Source of the DNA: Pirellulales bacterium
GTDB taxonomy: Bacteria; Planctomycetota; Planctomycetia; Pirellulales; JAEUIK01
Assembly (NCBI GenBank): GCA_019745975.1
Contig: JAIESQ010000035.1
Coordinates: 1-64,000, forward strand
Direction of reading: 5' to 3'
DNA length: 64,000 nucleotides
The position numbers and the translations under genes are program-made. The notes beneath the pieces are model-generated. The model was not told the origin of the DNA and did no database searches. It saw only the letters and a list, made by a program, of their open reading frames with translations. Below, in pieces: positions 29,995 to 38,621 of the stretch; position 1 is the first letter of the stretch; every line of letters starts with the position of its first letter.

Positions 29995-30228
29995 TCAATA
30001 AAACCCGTAGCCGACGCCAAACCCGGGCCCATAGCCCGGCCCAACATTCAACGGAGCGTAGTAGCCCGATCTTGTGAAATAATACGGACCGAAGCCGCGA
30101 GCGCCTTGCACATAGCCGCGGCAGCCGCTCTTGCAGCCTGAGCAGCTCGTGCCGTGTGCGTCGGCCGTGCTCGGCGCGGCGAGCCATGCGGCAGCGAACA
30201 TCGTCAAGGCGAGCGCCAGGCGTTTCAT
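29995..30228 (-). CDS. Small secreted Gly/Tyr-rich protein
   Basis: A 77-residue protein. Residues 1-24 are a signal peptide (MKRLALALTMFAAAWLAAPS). The mature part begins HGTSCSGCKSGCRGYVQG, with three closely spaced cysteines, and ends in a Gly/Tyr/Phe-rich tail (GPGYGPGFGVGYGFY). The start at 30228 is set by AGGAGAT about 6 bp upstream; the longer frame to 30414 is not believed. No family recognised; a surface or matrix protein is a guess. Confidence 0.65.
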   Translation of the reverse strand: MKRLALALTMFAAAWLAAPSTADAHGTSCSGCKSGCRGYVQGARGFGPYYFTRSGYYAPLNVGPGYGPGFGVGYGFY

Positions 30229-30509
30229 CTTCGATCTCCTTGAAGCGATGTTGGCAGATCGCGCTGATCCGCAGCAGGATGGCGCGCGAACGGACGTCCA
30301 CGATCCGGTCTCTGAATTCATCGTGCCAAGCGCCCATTCGGGCTGACAAATCGATCCCGCAAGCGAACGTTCGGCACAGTTGGCGCCAACCGTAGAAACG
30401 GTCGGCTTTGCCAATCAGGGCCAAATACTTGGCGCGGCAAGTACTCGCCGATATCGCGCTGCTAGCACGTGCGCTTGTCGGCCCCACCAACCGGCAGAGC
30501 TTCGCGCCG

Positions 30510-31955
30510 TTAGCTCATTTCTCCCGACGCCGCAACGACCTCGTCTCCTGGTGTCTCGATCGCGTCGGGAATGTCGTACGGCTCGATGACGCGCATTGTG
30601 CGCCAGCTCCCCTGCATGAATCGCCCCATATACGTCACCCCTAGGATGCACACCCAAAGCGTCGCCACGCTCCAGCAGCCGACGAGCCCGAAGTCGAAAT
30701 ACGTGAGCCCCACCCAGGGGAGCACAATCGGCACCAGGCACAAGCAGAGCGACGTGAGCAGGATGAATCGCGTGTCGCCGGCCCCTTTCAGTGCGCCGAC
30801 GAAGACAATATTCATTGTGTCGAACAGGCTGTAGGCCGCCACGAAACGCAGCAGAATCGTGACCGCGTCGCTGATGCGGCGAAACTGCGCGGGATCGCTG
30901 TTGGCCTCGTGGGCCAGCAGAAACCAATGGGGCGTCGCCAGGTACAGGACCGACACCGCGGCCATGTAAATCGTTGCCAGCACATAGGCCGACCAGACCC
31001 CGCGCGCGGCTACTTGTGGCCGGTCCTCTCCCAGGTGTTGACCGACCAGCGTGGTGACTGCCAGTCCGAAGCCCAGCATCGGTACGAACGCCAAGGCGTT
31101 GATCGTAAACGCCAGGTTCGTCGCCGCGTGCTCGTCGGGCCCTAGCCAGCCGACCACCATCAAGAAGCCCGTGAAGCCCGACACTTCGAGCAGCATCTGA
31201 ATTCCGGCCGGGTAGCCGAAGCGAAACAACCGCCGCAGTAGAGGCAGGTCGATTCGGCACCCCCGCACCGTTCCATAACGCTCGCGGTTCGCCGGGGCCA
31301 AAAACAGCACGAAATAGGTGATCGTGCGCAGCCACAGGCTGACGACCGTCGCCCAAGCGGCGCCGGCGATGCCCGCCTCGGGGAATCCCCAATGCCCGAA
31401 TATCCAGGCGTAATCGAGGACGATGTTCGCCAGCGCGGCCAGTGAATCGACGACCATCACCGTGCGGACATGCCCGCGCCCAGTAAAGAAGCTCGACAAC
31501 GCGGCGGAGATGACCAGTCCGCCACCGCCGCAGCAGAGCACCTGGTAATAGGTCACTTCGTACTGGCGCACGCTCGGCGCATGGCCAACGACCTCGAACA
31601 AAAATGGCGCCAGCGGTATCGTCGCCAGCAAGATCGGCGCCGAGACGAAACCGAGGGCTACCCCTTGCCAGACCGCCAGTCCGATCCGATGGTGCCGTCC
31701 CGCGCCGTAGTACTGCGCCACGAACGTGTTGACGTAGGCTGCCACGCCCAGAAAGAAGCACTCGATCGTAAAGCTGAGCATGCCGGCAGGCAGGGCCGCC
31801 GCCACGGCATCGGCCGAGTACCAGAACAGGAACACCCGGTCGATGAAGTGCATGATCGTCCACGACGATGTGGAGACCACCAGCGGAATCGCCAGCGACA
31901 GCACTTCGCGCCCGCCGCCAGGGGTGTGCCACCATTGTTTCAACGCGGGGCGCAT
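30510..31955 (-). CDS. MATE family efflux transporter
   Basis: A 481-residue membrane protein with about twelve helices in two halves, the MATE plan. It starts REVLSLAIPLVVSTSSWTIM and has the family-type YVNTFVAQYYGAG in helix 2 and VTTLVGQHLGEDRP in the second half. MATE proteins use Na+ or H+ gradients to expel cationic drugs and metabolites; the substrate is unknown. The start at 31955 places the first helix near the N-terminus. The last 40 residues form a charged cytoplasmic tail. Confidence 0.88.
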   Translation of the reverse strand: MRPALKQWWHTPGGGREVLSLAIPLVVSTSSWTIMHFIDRVFLFWYSADAVAAALPAGMLSFTIECFFLGVAAYVNTFVAQYYGAGRHHRIGLAVWQGVALGFVSAPILLATIPLAPFLFEVVGHAPSVRQYEVTYYQVLCCGGGGLVISAALSSFFTGRGHVRTVMVVDSLAALANIVLDYAWIFGHWGFPEAGIAGAAWATVVSLWLRTITYFVLFLAPANRERYGTVRGCRIDLPLLRRLFRFGYPAGIQMLLEVSGFTGFLMVVGWLGPDEHAATNLAFTINALAFVPMLGFGLAVTTLVGQHLGEDRPQVAARGVWSAYVLATIYMAAVSVLYLATPHWFLLAHEANSDPAQFRRISDAVTILLRFVAAYSLFDTMNIVFVGALKGAGDTRFILLTSLCLCLVPIVLPWVGLTYFDFGLVGCWSVATLWVCILGVTYMGRFMQGSWRTMRVIEPYDIPDAIETPGDEVVAASGEMS

Positions 31956-32234
31956 GTAATCTCCATCCCAGGGGCGGCAAGGTCGCGGCACCGGCTAGAT
32001 TGAAGCAACTGGCAATCGTTTTGACCATGCCGCTGGCGGGGACACTCGGGCTTCGCTGGTGGGCGCCAAGAGCCCGGTCGGAGTGCCTTCGGGCGCACCC
32101 CTGGCGCAAGCGTTCCCGCCAAGACACGCCAGGCAGCACCCAGGTTCGGGGAGAAGCTCCCGATAAGTTCGGCTAGAATAGCATGCTGAGGATTCTGAGA
32201 GTTCCCAGGGCGATTTGCCTGGAGATGCCGACCA

Positions 32235-32795
32235 ATGCTCGAACGCCCGAGCTTGCTGATGACCGCCGACGAGCTGTGGAACCTGCCGCACGAGCAGCAG
32301 AAGATGTGCGAGCTGGTGCGGGGAGAGCTGCGCATGATGACTCCGGCCGGCGCCCGCCATGGTGACATTGTGAACAACCTGGCATACGAGCTCACCTCCT
32401 TCGTTAAGCGTGGCCGATTGGGCAAGGTGTTTAGCGCCGATACCGGATACCGAATTGCCAGCGATCCCGACACTGTCGTGGCGCCCGACGTATCGTTCGT
32501 GCGGCGCGAAGAGATTCCCGCCGAGGGCTTGCCCGTGCGGTTCTGGAACCAGGCGCCGACCTTGGCGGCCGAGGTGATTTCGCCTTCCGACACGGCCCCG
32601 GCCGTGCGCCAGCGCGCCCAGATGCTATTGGAAGCTGGCACGCTCGTCGTCTGGATCGTCGAACCGGATTCCAAATCGATCGAAGTGCATCGCCTCGGGC
32701 AAAGCGTAGTGAAGATCGAGGTGCGCGATCGCTTGAGCGAAGACGATGTGCTGCCGGGCTTCTCGTGTCGCGTGGCCGAGCTGTTCGGCGGCTGA
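32235..32795 (+). CDS. Uma2-family (DUF820) putative nuclease
   Basis: A 186-residue protein of the Uma2/DUF820 family, which shares the PD-(D/E)xK nuclease fold. It starts LMTADELWNLP, then has ELVRGELRMMTPAG, VVAPDVSFVRREEIP with the catalytic Asp, and LAAEVISPSDTA with the catalytic Glu. Members are numerous in planctomycetes and cyanobacteria and have no settled role. It is preceded by its own intergenic region and has no toxin or antitoxin partner that I can see. Confidence 0.87.
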   Translation: MLERPSLLMTADELWNLPHEQQKMCELVRGELRMMTPAGARHGDIVNNLAYELTSFVKRGRLGKVFSADTGYRIASDPDTVVAPDVSFVRREEIPAEGLPVRFWNQAPTLAAEVISPSDTAPAVRQRAQMLLEAGTLVVWIVEPDSKSIEVHRLGQSVVKIEVRDRLSEDDVLPGFSCRVAELFGG

Positions 32796-32900
32796 ACGAA
32801 CCAGGCCGGCGCGATCGTCGTCGTTGTATCTTGGTGGACGATGTCAGCTCCAGACGAATCACACACGACTTAAATCCCACGGTAAAGAGGAGTACTCAGC

Positions 32901-33203
32901 ATGCCATCGCTTGCCATTACTGTTCCACATGGCCTCGATCAGCGCGAGGCCGCCGAACGGCTCAAGCGTCTGATTGAGGACGCCAAGGCGCAATACGGAA
33001 TGCACCTCTCCGAGTTGCACGAAGAGTGGGTCGAACACACGGGCAGCTTCCGCGTCGGCGCGATGGGGTTCAAAAGCACCGGCACCGTCGAAGTTCGCGC
33101 CACCGAAGTCCACATCCAAGGGAGCTTGCCGCTGGCGGCGATCATGTTCCGCGGCAGAATCGAAGAGACGATCCGCCAGCAGGTCGAGCGGCGTCTGACG
33201 TAG
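32901..33203 (+). CDS. Polyhydroxyalkanoic acid system family protein
   Basis: A 100-residue protein matching the small PHA_gran_rgn family by pattern: LAITVPHGLDQREAAERLKRL at the start, a central beta region with GSFRVGAMGFKSTGTVEVRA, and the end LAAIMFRGRIEETIRQQVERRL. In some bacteria such proteins are linked to polyhydroxyalkanoate granules, but here no PHA synthase is nearby, and the role is open. AAAGAGGAG precedes the ATG by 8 bp. Confidence 0.75.
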   Translation: MPSLAITVPHGLDQREAAERLKRLIEDAKAQYGMHLSELHEEWVEHTGSFRVGAMGFKSTGTVEVRATEVHIQGSLPLAAIMFRGRIEETIRQQVERRLT

Positions 33204-33261
33204 CACATGTCGGTCGGCCGCTGGCGCCCCCCTCCCAGAATAAGATTGTCCGGGAATTTGC

Positions 33262-33385
33262 GTCCTAACCGTCCTAAGCGGCTGTCAAAAGTAGTTAAGT
33301 CTTTTCTCAGACACGAGTTATTTTAGGACGCAAAATCCTGGACCGTTGCGTCCTCGATCGTCCTAAGCGAGGTTTTGCGTCCTAA
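33262..33385. repeat. Cluster of GTCCTAA heptamers with a 13-bp inverted pair
   Basis: GTCCTAA occurs at 33262, 33271, 33360 and 33379, and in reverse as TTAGGAC at 33323. Two of these extend into TTAGGACGCAAAA (33323-33335) and TTTTGCGTCCTAA (33373-33385), a perfect 13-bp inverted repeat with 37 bp between. The surrounding DNA is more AT-rich than average. It lies 60-180 bp beyond the PHA-system gene. Confidence 0.6.
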
Positions 33386-33561
33386 GAGGGTTTTCACCGC
33401 AGAGCGGCTGTGTTGGCCATTCGTGTTCGGGCATGGCACCCGTGCGTACGGCGATCCGCAGCCGTTCGCGGTGTCGGCTCATTTCATCCTAGCAACCGGT
33501 GGCTATCTGTAAACCATTATTGTGAACATATTTATGATCTTTTATGACGACCTAGGTCTCT
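33386..33561. other. Non-coding stretch, AT-richer than the window
   Basis: No coding-like frame is seen. The part around 33500-33550 (TGTAAACCATTATTGTGAAC) is notably AT-rich for this window and could hold a promoter or binding site, but no clear pair of hexamers was found. Confidence 0.4.
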
Positions 33562-33590
33562 GGGTGCCACTGCTGGCTTGTCCAGCAGTG
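33562..33590. repeat. Small palindromic repeat, family A
   Basis: GGGTGCCACTGCTGG then CTTGT then CCAGCAGTG forms a 9-bp perfect stem with a 5-base loop. Related copies lie at 48713, 56858 and, degraded, at 60902. The copy at 48713 is inside mreC. Confidence 0.8.
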
Positions 33591-33675
33591 TCCGAAGGAT
33601 CGCAAAGCGTGTCGTGAGCGGCCCCGGCAGGGCCGGCTTGGGAAAGAAAGGAATGAGATTCGCGCGGTCATTGGA

Positions 33676-33722
33676 CCCAGGCCTGACGGCCTGGGCTGGT
33701 GTGAAGCGGCCCTGCAGGCCGC
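33676..33722. repeat. Double-hairpin repeat
   Basis: CCCAGGCC-TGAC-GGCCTGGG (33676-33695) is followed by GCGGCC-CTGCA-GGCCGC (33706-33722). Two adjacent perfect hairpins in non-coding DNA suggest a dispersed palindromic element; no second copy was seen in this window. No gene is seen from 33591 to 33972 apart from this. Confidence 0.55.
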
Positions 33723-33972
33723 CAGTTCAGGGGTACGATTCACGCACCGTAGAATTCCCTCGCTGGCGCGTCGGGTTAGTGTTCTATCGCAGCGTGGCGG
33801 CCGGCTTGGCCAAGATCGTCAGGGGCGTCATGATGACGGCCGGAGGTCGCGCCGTGCGATGCAAATGAGAGCCTTCCTCGCAACCTCGAGGACAGTCTTG
33901 GAATTGAACCCCGCCCCCTTTGGATTCTCACGCATTACCGAGCCCACGACGGAACAATCTCAGCAAGTCGAC

Positions 33973-34944
33973 TTACCGCTTCCTGAACCGCATCTGCAGC
34001 AGGCACAGTACGCAGCAACCGATCGCAGCCATGACGCCGGTGCTGGGCTCGGGGATGACCGCGGCTACCCGGAATCCAACGTACGCGAGTTCAAATGCCG
34101 GAGTCGAGCCCCCCCTGAAGGTGGAAAGAAGATCATCGGAAGTCGAAATCAAAAAAGCCCCACCGCGCACGCCACGATCAAAGCGGCCGATCAACGCCTC
34201 ATTCCATTGCCAAATATTCCCTGCCATGTCATATGCACCATATGGGCTCGTTGTCCCTGTGTAAGCGCCTACGTCGGTTGGCTGATTTGGTCCGCTTGGA
34301 TTGTAAAAGTTGGCGGAGTTCGGACTGGACGTCGGGCCTGTCGCAGTGGGGGCCGAGTTGCTGCTCGTCGGATAACGAAAGTAAAGCTTCGTCGACGGAT
34401 CGTAATAGGCCGCCTTGTACCACTCGTTTTCGCTTGGCAGAAACACGACTGCATTTGCACTGCGCGCAATGGTGTACGAATTGCTCGGGGTCGGCGTTCC
34501 GCCCAGCAGCACATAGGCGCCCGTCTCCGTGCTTCCCGGAATCTGGCCGTTGTTAATCCAATTGGCAAAACGCAAGGCGCTGTACCAGGTGATATAGTTT
34601 GTAGGATATTTTTCAGCGCCAGCTGTCACGCTGTACTTACTGCCGTTTGCGGCTCCAGCGTCGAACTGAATGTTCCCAAAGTTCGAGATACTCATCTTAA
34701 GGTTATAGAGCCCAAGCTTGTTGGCGCCGGTGGGATCGTTGGAGTTGAGAAAGTCCGCGTATTGGCTCATCGTCACATCATATTTGGCGATCCGATACGA
34801 TTGGTTGACTTGGCCGAACCCTGTTAGCGGATCAGGTGCGTTTCCCGACTCGCCAACCGTCACCCAATCAATCGTAACGGCCGATGCGAATTGCGGCGCG
34901 CAGAGCAGCGCGCCAAGTAGAACAAGCGGAAGTACACGGTTCAT
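33973..34944 (-). CDS. SUMF1/FGE-domain protein with PEP-CTERM anchor
   Basis: A 323-residue exported protein. Residues 1-23 are a signal peptide. Residues 30-285 form a formylglycine-generating-enzyme-like (SUMF1) domain, with VTMSQYADFLN, ITWYSALRFANWINN, LPSENEWYKAAYYDP, YDMAGNIWQWNE and RGVRGGAFL. The active-site cysteines of true FGE are absent, so it is probably a binding or structural version. The C-terminus is a PEP-CTERM signal: IPEPSTG, a hydrophobic helix, then RFRKR. That signal directs processing by an exosortase and surface attachment. The ATG at 34944 starts the signal peptide; the longer frame to 34998 is rejected. Confidence 0.85.
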   Translation of the reverse strand: MNRVLPLVLLGALLCAPQFASAVTIDWVTVGESGNAPDPLTGFGQVNQSYRIAKYDVTMSQYADFLNSNDPTGANKLGLYNLKMSISNFGNIQFDAGAANGSKYSVTAGAEKYPTNYITWYSALRFANWINNGQIPGSTETGAYVLLGGTPTPSNSYTIARSANAVVFLPSENEWYKAAYYDPSTKLYFRYPTSSNSAPTATGPTSSPNSANFYNPSGPNQPTDVGAYTGTTSPYGAYDMAGNIWQWNEALIGRFDRGVRGGAFLISTSDDLLSTFRGGSTPAFELAYVGFRVAAVIPEPSTGVMAAIGCCVLCLLQMRFRKR

Positions 34945-34983
34945 TAGACAGAAACCCCCAACTGAGAAACCAAATGGACAAAC

Positions 34984-34997
34984 TGACCGAACGGTCA
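34984..34997. promoter_or_regulatory. TGACCG-AA-CGGTCA dyad upstream of the SUMF1 gene
   Basis: A perfect 6-2-6 inverted repeat lies 40 bp before the ATG of the SUMF1/PEP-CTERM gene, a place where an operator would affect transcription. No cognate regulator is known. Confidence 0.25.
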
Positions 34998-35150
34998 CGA
35001 TGTGATCGGTTTTCTCAGTAGCGGCTTCTTTGCCTAGCGAACCTTGCTGCGATGGCCCCGGAGAGATGCTCCTAGGATAAACGCGACCGGGCGCAGGTCA
35101 AGGGAATTCGACTTATAGCGCGGCCGCCCGGCCGCGGTCTGGCACGGCGC

Positions 35151-36713
35151 TTACGGCATGGCGGTGGAGCCGTGGCGGGCGTCGGTGCGCACGCCGCGGG
35201 CGACTTCGCGCGGCGACGCGCCGGCCGGCGACTGATCGCGCACCACGCGCACTTTGCGCGCCGGTGACAGCGTAGCCGGTGATAGTGGCGCCGCCTCCCA
35301 AGCCGCGCGATAGCTCTCAAGATCGGCCAGCGCCACCGCCGCGCTCTGGTAACGAGCGCGTGGATCGGGCTGCATCAAGCGCTCGACGATCGGCCCCAGC
35401 GGTGGCTGCAAGTCGGGCGCACGGTCGGCCAGCCGGCGCGTGTGGCCGTTGGCTACTTTCGCCATCAGTTCCGCCGGGCTCGACGCCTCGTACGGCACTT
35501 CGCCCGACAAAAGGTAAAAGAACGTTGCGCCCAGGCTGAACAAGTCGCTACGGGCGTCGAGCAGCTCGCCTCGTGCCTGCTCGGGGGCCATGTACATGGG
35601 AGTGCCGCGGACGCGCCCGTCGGGGCCCAACACGTACGCCAACCGCCACAACTGGCTCAGCCCGAGATCGCCGACCTTGAGGTTCTGGCGGGCGTCGAGC
35701 AGCAGGTTGTGGGGCTTGATGTCGCAGTGAATCATCCCCAAGTCTTCGTGAATGCGGCGCAGGGCTTCGAGCGCGTCGCGCAGCCAGCGGCAGGCCTGGC
35801 CCAGCGAGGGGGTGCCGTAGCGTTCCACCCAATTCGAGAGGTCGCCGCCGGGGAGATATTCCAGCGCGATCCAGCAACGGTCGTCGGTCACGCCAGCCGC
35901 GTAGACGTGGACCAATTGCGAAATGTGCTGGGCCTGCGCCAACAGCCGCGCTTCACGCTGGAAGCTCTCGAGGAAGCCGTCGCGCGCGGCGCACTCCTCG
36001 CGCAGCAGCTTGACCGCCACGAGACGATCGAGATCGAGCTGTCGCGCCAGGTAGACCACGCCCATGCCGCCGTCGGCCAATGGGCGCAACAGTTCGAAGC
36101 GGCCCTCGAGCTTCGTGCCGACGAGCTCGTCCTGGCCGAGCGCTTGTTGATGCGCTTTGGGAAGATCGCCGCGCACCAGGTGGAAGTAGGCCGCGTGCAG
36201 ACGGGTGTTCAGGTCGTCGCAGAGCTTCTGGGCGGAACAGCGCGGATCGCCCCCCGACGCGCGGAACACCATCACGAACTTGTTCTCGACTTCGAATTGC
36301 GGCGGGCTGCCGACCTTGGTGCTCGAATCGCCTTCGCTGTCGTAGGTGACGACGTCCAACTGCCGGATCATCAGCCCCAGCGAGGCCAGTGCGATCGAAA
36401 TGCAGGCGCTCACGCCCACCAGGTCGACGCCGGCCACGAGGATGTCGACCTCGGCGTCGTTGGGCGCGCGTTGCACTTCGGCGCGCACCAGGCGCGAATC
36501 GCTCAACTGCGCGAGACTCGACACGTGATCGGCGATCTGCCGGGCGGAAAAATCGCTGAGATAGCGGCGCGGATCGCGGACGCGACGAAAGTGCTCGATG
36601 ACGCCGTGCGTGTCGAGATGACGGCAACAGTCGAGCACGCCCTGCACGACGTGCAGCTCAACGGCGGCGCCACGTTCTTCGATCTCCAGGACGACCTGTT
36701 CAAGGACGCTCAT
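35151..36713 (-). CDS. Ser/Thr protein kinase with ACT-like N-terminal region
   Basis: A 520-residue protein with no membrane helix. Residues 1-190 form a regulatory region; the stretch ILVAGVDLVGVSACISIALA followed by LGLMIRQLDVVTYDSEGDSS resembles an ACT-type small-molecule domain as in GlnD. The kinase domain runs from about 205 to 470. It has ADGGMGVVYLA, the AVKLL Lys, HCDIKPHN in place of HRDxKxxN, GDLGLS in place of DFG, and MAPEQARGE. The catalytic Asp, Lys and Asn are kept, so activity is likely, but loss of Arg before the Asp suggests control other than activation-loop phosphorylation. The ATG at 36713 is preferred to a GTG two codons upstream. Confidence 0.85.
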   Translation of the reverse strand: MSVLEQVVLEIEERGAAVELHVVQGVLDCCRHLDTHGVIEHFRRVRDPRRYLSDFSARQIADHVSSLAQLSDSRLVRAEVQRAPNDAEVDILVAGVDLVGVSACISIALASLGLMIRQLDVVTYDSEGDSSTKVGSPPQFEVENKFVMVFRASGGDPRCSAQKLCDDLNTRLHAAYFHLVRGDLPKAHQQALGQDELVGTKLEGRFELLRPLADGGMGVVYLARQLDLDRLVAVKLLREECAARDGFLESFQREARLLAQAQHISQLVHVYAAGVTDDRCWIALEYLPGGDLSNWVERYGTPSLGQACRWLRDALEALRRIHEDLGMIHCDIKPHNLLLDARQNLKVGDLGLSQLWRLAYVLGPDGRVRGTPMYMAPEQARGELLDARSDLFSLGATFFYLLSGEVPYEASSPAELMAKVANGHTRRLADRAPDLQPPLGPIVERLMQPDPRARYQSAAVALADLESYRAAWEAAPLSPATLSPARKVRVVRDQSPAGASPREVARGVRTDARHGSTAMP

Positions 36714-36895
36714 GCCCACGATTCCCTGCGAGAAAAGGCCTGCTGCCCGTGACTGTCGCGCGGCGTGGCGACGGCCGCGCGTGGCGCCATTCTAACTGGT
36801 GGGGGGAAGCCGAGACAATTTGACGCCGGCAGCGTGGTTGGGGTTCACGGGCGAGGCCAATTCTTTCGCCGGCGGCAATCTGTAGCCGCCGCAAT

Positions 36896-36949
36896 CTGTA
36901 GCCGGCCTCATCGAGGCCGGTGGTCCGGGTTCACTGAACCCGGCTACAG
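36896..36949. repeat. Two-hairpin palindromic element, family B (overlaps a stop codon)
   Basis: CTGTAGCCGG (36896) and CCGGCTACAG (36940-36949) are perfect outer inverted repeats. Inside are two hairpins: CCGGCCT-CATCG-AGGCCGG and CCGGGTTCACTGAACCCGG. The same design occurs inside mreC at 48758-48823. The TAG stop of the UDP-sugar pyrophosphorylase gene (36944-36946 on the minus strand) is formed by this element. Confidence 0.75.
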
Positions 36950-38386
36950 TCGGCGAAGATAGACCGGCTGGTTGATCGGCTGGGCGGACGCCGGGCCCAG
37001 CTTGCGGCGGATGTCGGCCGCTTGGGCGCGCACGTCCGCGGCATCGAGGGCCAAGAGCGGGCTGATCTCGACCGGCGTGCCAGGCGCGACCTGCAGGCCG
37101 GCCTCGCGCAGCCAACTGGCGTAAAGCTCCGACATTTGGGCTTGCACGCTTTCGGGCGTGTCGCGCGGCTCGCCTGGGGTGTTCTTCAAGGGGGCGAAGG
37201 CCAACTGTTCGTCAACTTCGACGACCAGCGCGGTTTCGGCCGACGGCAGCAGATCGAAGATGAACCGCTCGAATTTGAGCGCGTTGGGTTGGCCTGGCTC
37301 GACGAGTTTGCCTGCCTGGTCGACGAACGGGACTTTCTTGTGCGCTCGGTGGAACGGGAGCCGCTCGGCGTCGACCTCCATGCGCACGAGGAACGCGACG
37401 TCGAAGGCGTGCACCGCGGTGCTGCCGGCCCAGAAGACGAGCGCGCCATCGGCAGCGCGGCGGGCGATCAGCTCGTCGCCGAGCGTGTTGAATTCACTGT
37501 ATTCGCAGATCTCCAGGCGGCTGTCGATCGACAGAATATTGCCGACTTTGTCGCGCGGCGCGCGTTTGGCCACGGCCTGCGTCACGAGATCAGCAGCGGC
37601 CAATCTCTGGTAGCCGAGGAATTCGGCGTCGCACACGGAGACCAGCGGATTGTCGACCTGCATGTAGAAGAGCTGCTCGATGCCGCGGCCGCGCAGCTCG
37701 GTCAGGCCGCCGGTGCGCTCGAGCGCTGCGAGCATGCCGCCGTGCCCGTCGGGCGAGAGGGCGATCTCGCCAGGGGCGGCGAGCAAGACGCGGCCGGTTG
37801 CCGCGTCGATGGCGGGCATCGTCCCCTGGCAGAAGACGAACAGGTCTTCGGCCGGCAAGCCGAACCGTCTGACATGATCGAGGTATTCGACTGTCTCTTG
37901 ATGGGTGGCGGGGCTGGTCATCAGGAACAACGGGATCGCTGCCCCATAGCGCCGCCGCACGGCCAGCAGTTTCTCGAACAGAATCTGAAAGAGCGAAGCG
38001 CCTGAGACCGGCCCGATCGGGTACATTCCCTTGGCGTGCTCGAAGCCGAGGCGGGTGCCTTGTCCGCCGGCGACCAACAGCGCGGCGACGCGGCCGGCGC
38101 GGAGTGCTTGTTGGCCGGCGGCGCGCGCGTCGGCGGCTGAGATGCGATTGGCGCCATGCAAACGAATGGCCGGCGGCGGTGCGGCGCGGGCGAGCCGGGT
38201 TGCCCAATCGACCGTGATGTCGTCGCCGCGCGCCAGTCGCTCGAGTAGCGGAAAGTCGATTTCGTTGATCTGGTCGGCGAGTCGGCGGCGCCGGTCGGCC
38301 GAGAGTTGATCCCAGCCGGCCAGCAGATGTTCTTGATCGTGCGCGCGCAGCAGGCGCGCGAGTTCGCTCGGGTCAGGCTCGGTCAT
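36944..38386 (-). CDS. UDPGP-family UTP--sugar-1-phosphate uridylyltransferase
   Basis: A 480-residue nucleotidyltransferase of the eukaryote-like UDPGP family, which includes UDP-N-acetylglucosamine and UDP-glucose pyrophosphorylases. The nucleotide loop is LVAGGQGTRLGF followed by KGMYPIGPVSG. Further motifs are SPDGHGGML, YMQVDNPLV with the metal-binding Asp, and SEFNTLGDELIARR. KFERFIFDLLP is typical of the UAP1-like branch. UDP-GlcNAc formation is the more likely reaction but not certain. The start at 38386 is chosen; the frame continues to 38476 with an unrelated sequence. The stop codon lies within a family B palindromic repeat. Confidence 0.87.
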   Translation of the reverse strand: MTEPDPSELARLLRAHDQEHLLAGWDQLSADRRRRLADQINEIDFPLLERLARGDDITVDWATRLARAAPPPAIRLHGANRISAADARAAGQQALRAGRVAALLVAGGQGTRLGFEHAKGMYPIGPVSGASLFQILFEKLLAVRRRYGAAIPLFLMTSPATHQETVEYLDHVRRFGLPAEDLFVFCQGTMPAIDAATGRVLLAAPGEIALSPDGHGGMLAALERTGGLTELRGRGIEQLFYMQVDNPLVSVCDAEFLGYQRLAAADLVTQAVAKRAPRDKVGNILSIDSRLEICEYSEFNTLGDELIARRAADGALVFWAGSTAVHAFDVAFLVRMEVDAERLPFHRAHKKVPFVDQAGKLVEPGQPNALKFERFIFDLLPSAETALVVEVDEQLAFAPLKNTPGEPRDTPESVQAQMSELYASWLREAGLQVAPGTPVEISPLLALDAADVRAQAADIRRKLGPASAQPINQPVYLRRL

Positions 38387-38460
38387 GCTGGTTCGATGCT
38401 TGGACACAGTCGCAACACTAGTGAACGTCGCGATGCAAGCCGACCGACCAGTGTGCCAGA

Positions 38461-38572
38461 AGAACTGCAAAGTCAAAATGCGAGGGGGACAGGTACATGT
38501 TTTCGGCCGACGTGAGTTGGCGAGGAATGCAGGTGAGCCGAAAAATGTACCAGTCCCCGACTTTGCAGTTCT
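38461..38572. repeat. 112-bp imperfect hairpin element
   Basis: AGAACTGCAAAGTC (38461-38474) and its exact complement at 38559-38572 form the outer stem. An inner stem pairs GGGGACAGGTACATG near 38485 with GTACCAGTCCCC near 38547, and GGC/GCC closes it. The element fills the gap between the pyrophosphorylase gene and the MBL gene. The GGGGAC/GTCCCC borders resemble those of the hairpin at 49466. Confidence 0.75.
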
Positions 38573-38621
38573 CTAGCCTAGCCTGTCGCGGCCGTCGACT
38601 TCGAAATTCTACGTCAGCACT

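Noticed and set aside
30415-32139. A 574-codon frame over the MATE gene on the same strand
   Set aside because: The MATE frame has twelve helices and family motifs; this one is Arg/Gly-rich and unlike any protein.
33890-33960. A GGAATTGAACCCC-like sequence resembling a tRNA T-loop on the minus strand
   Set aside because: The flanking bases do not form a T-stem and no anticodon or acceptor stem fits.
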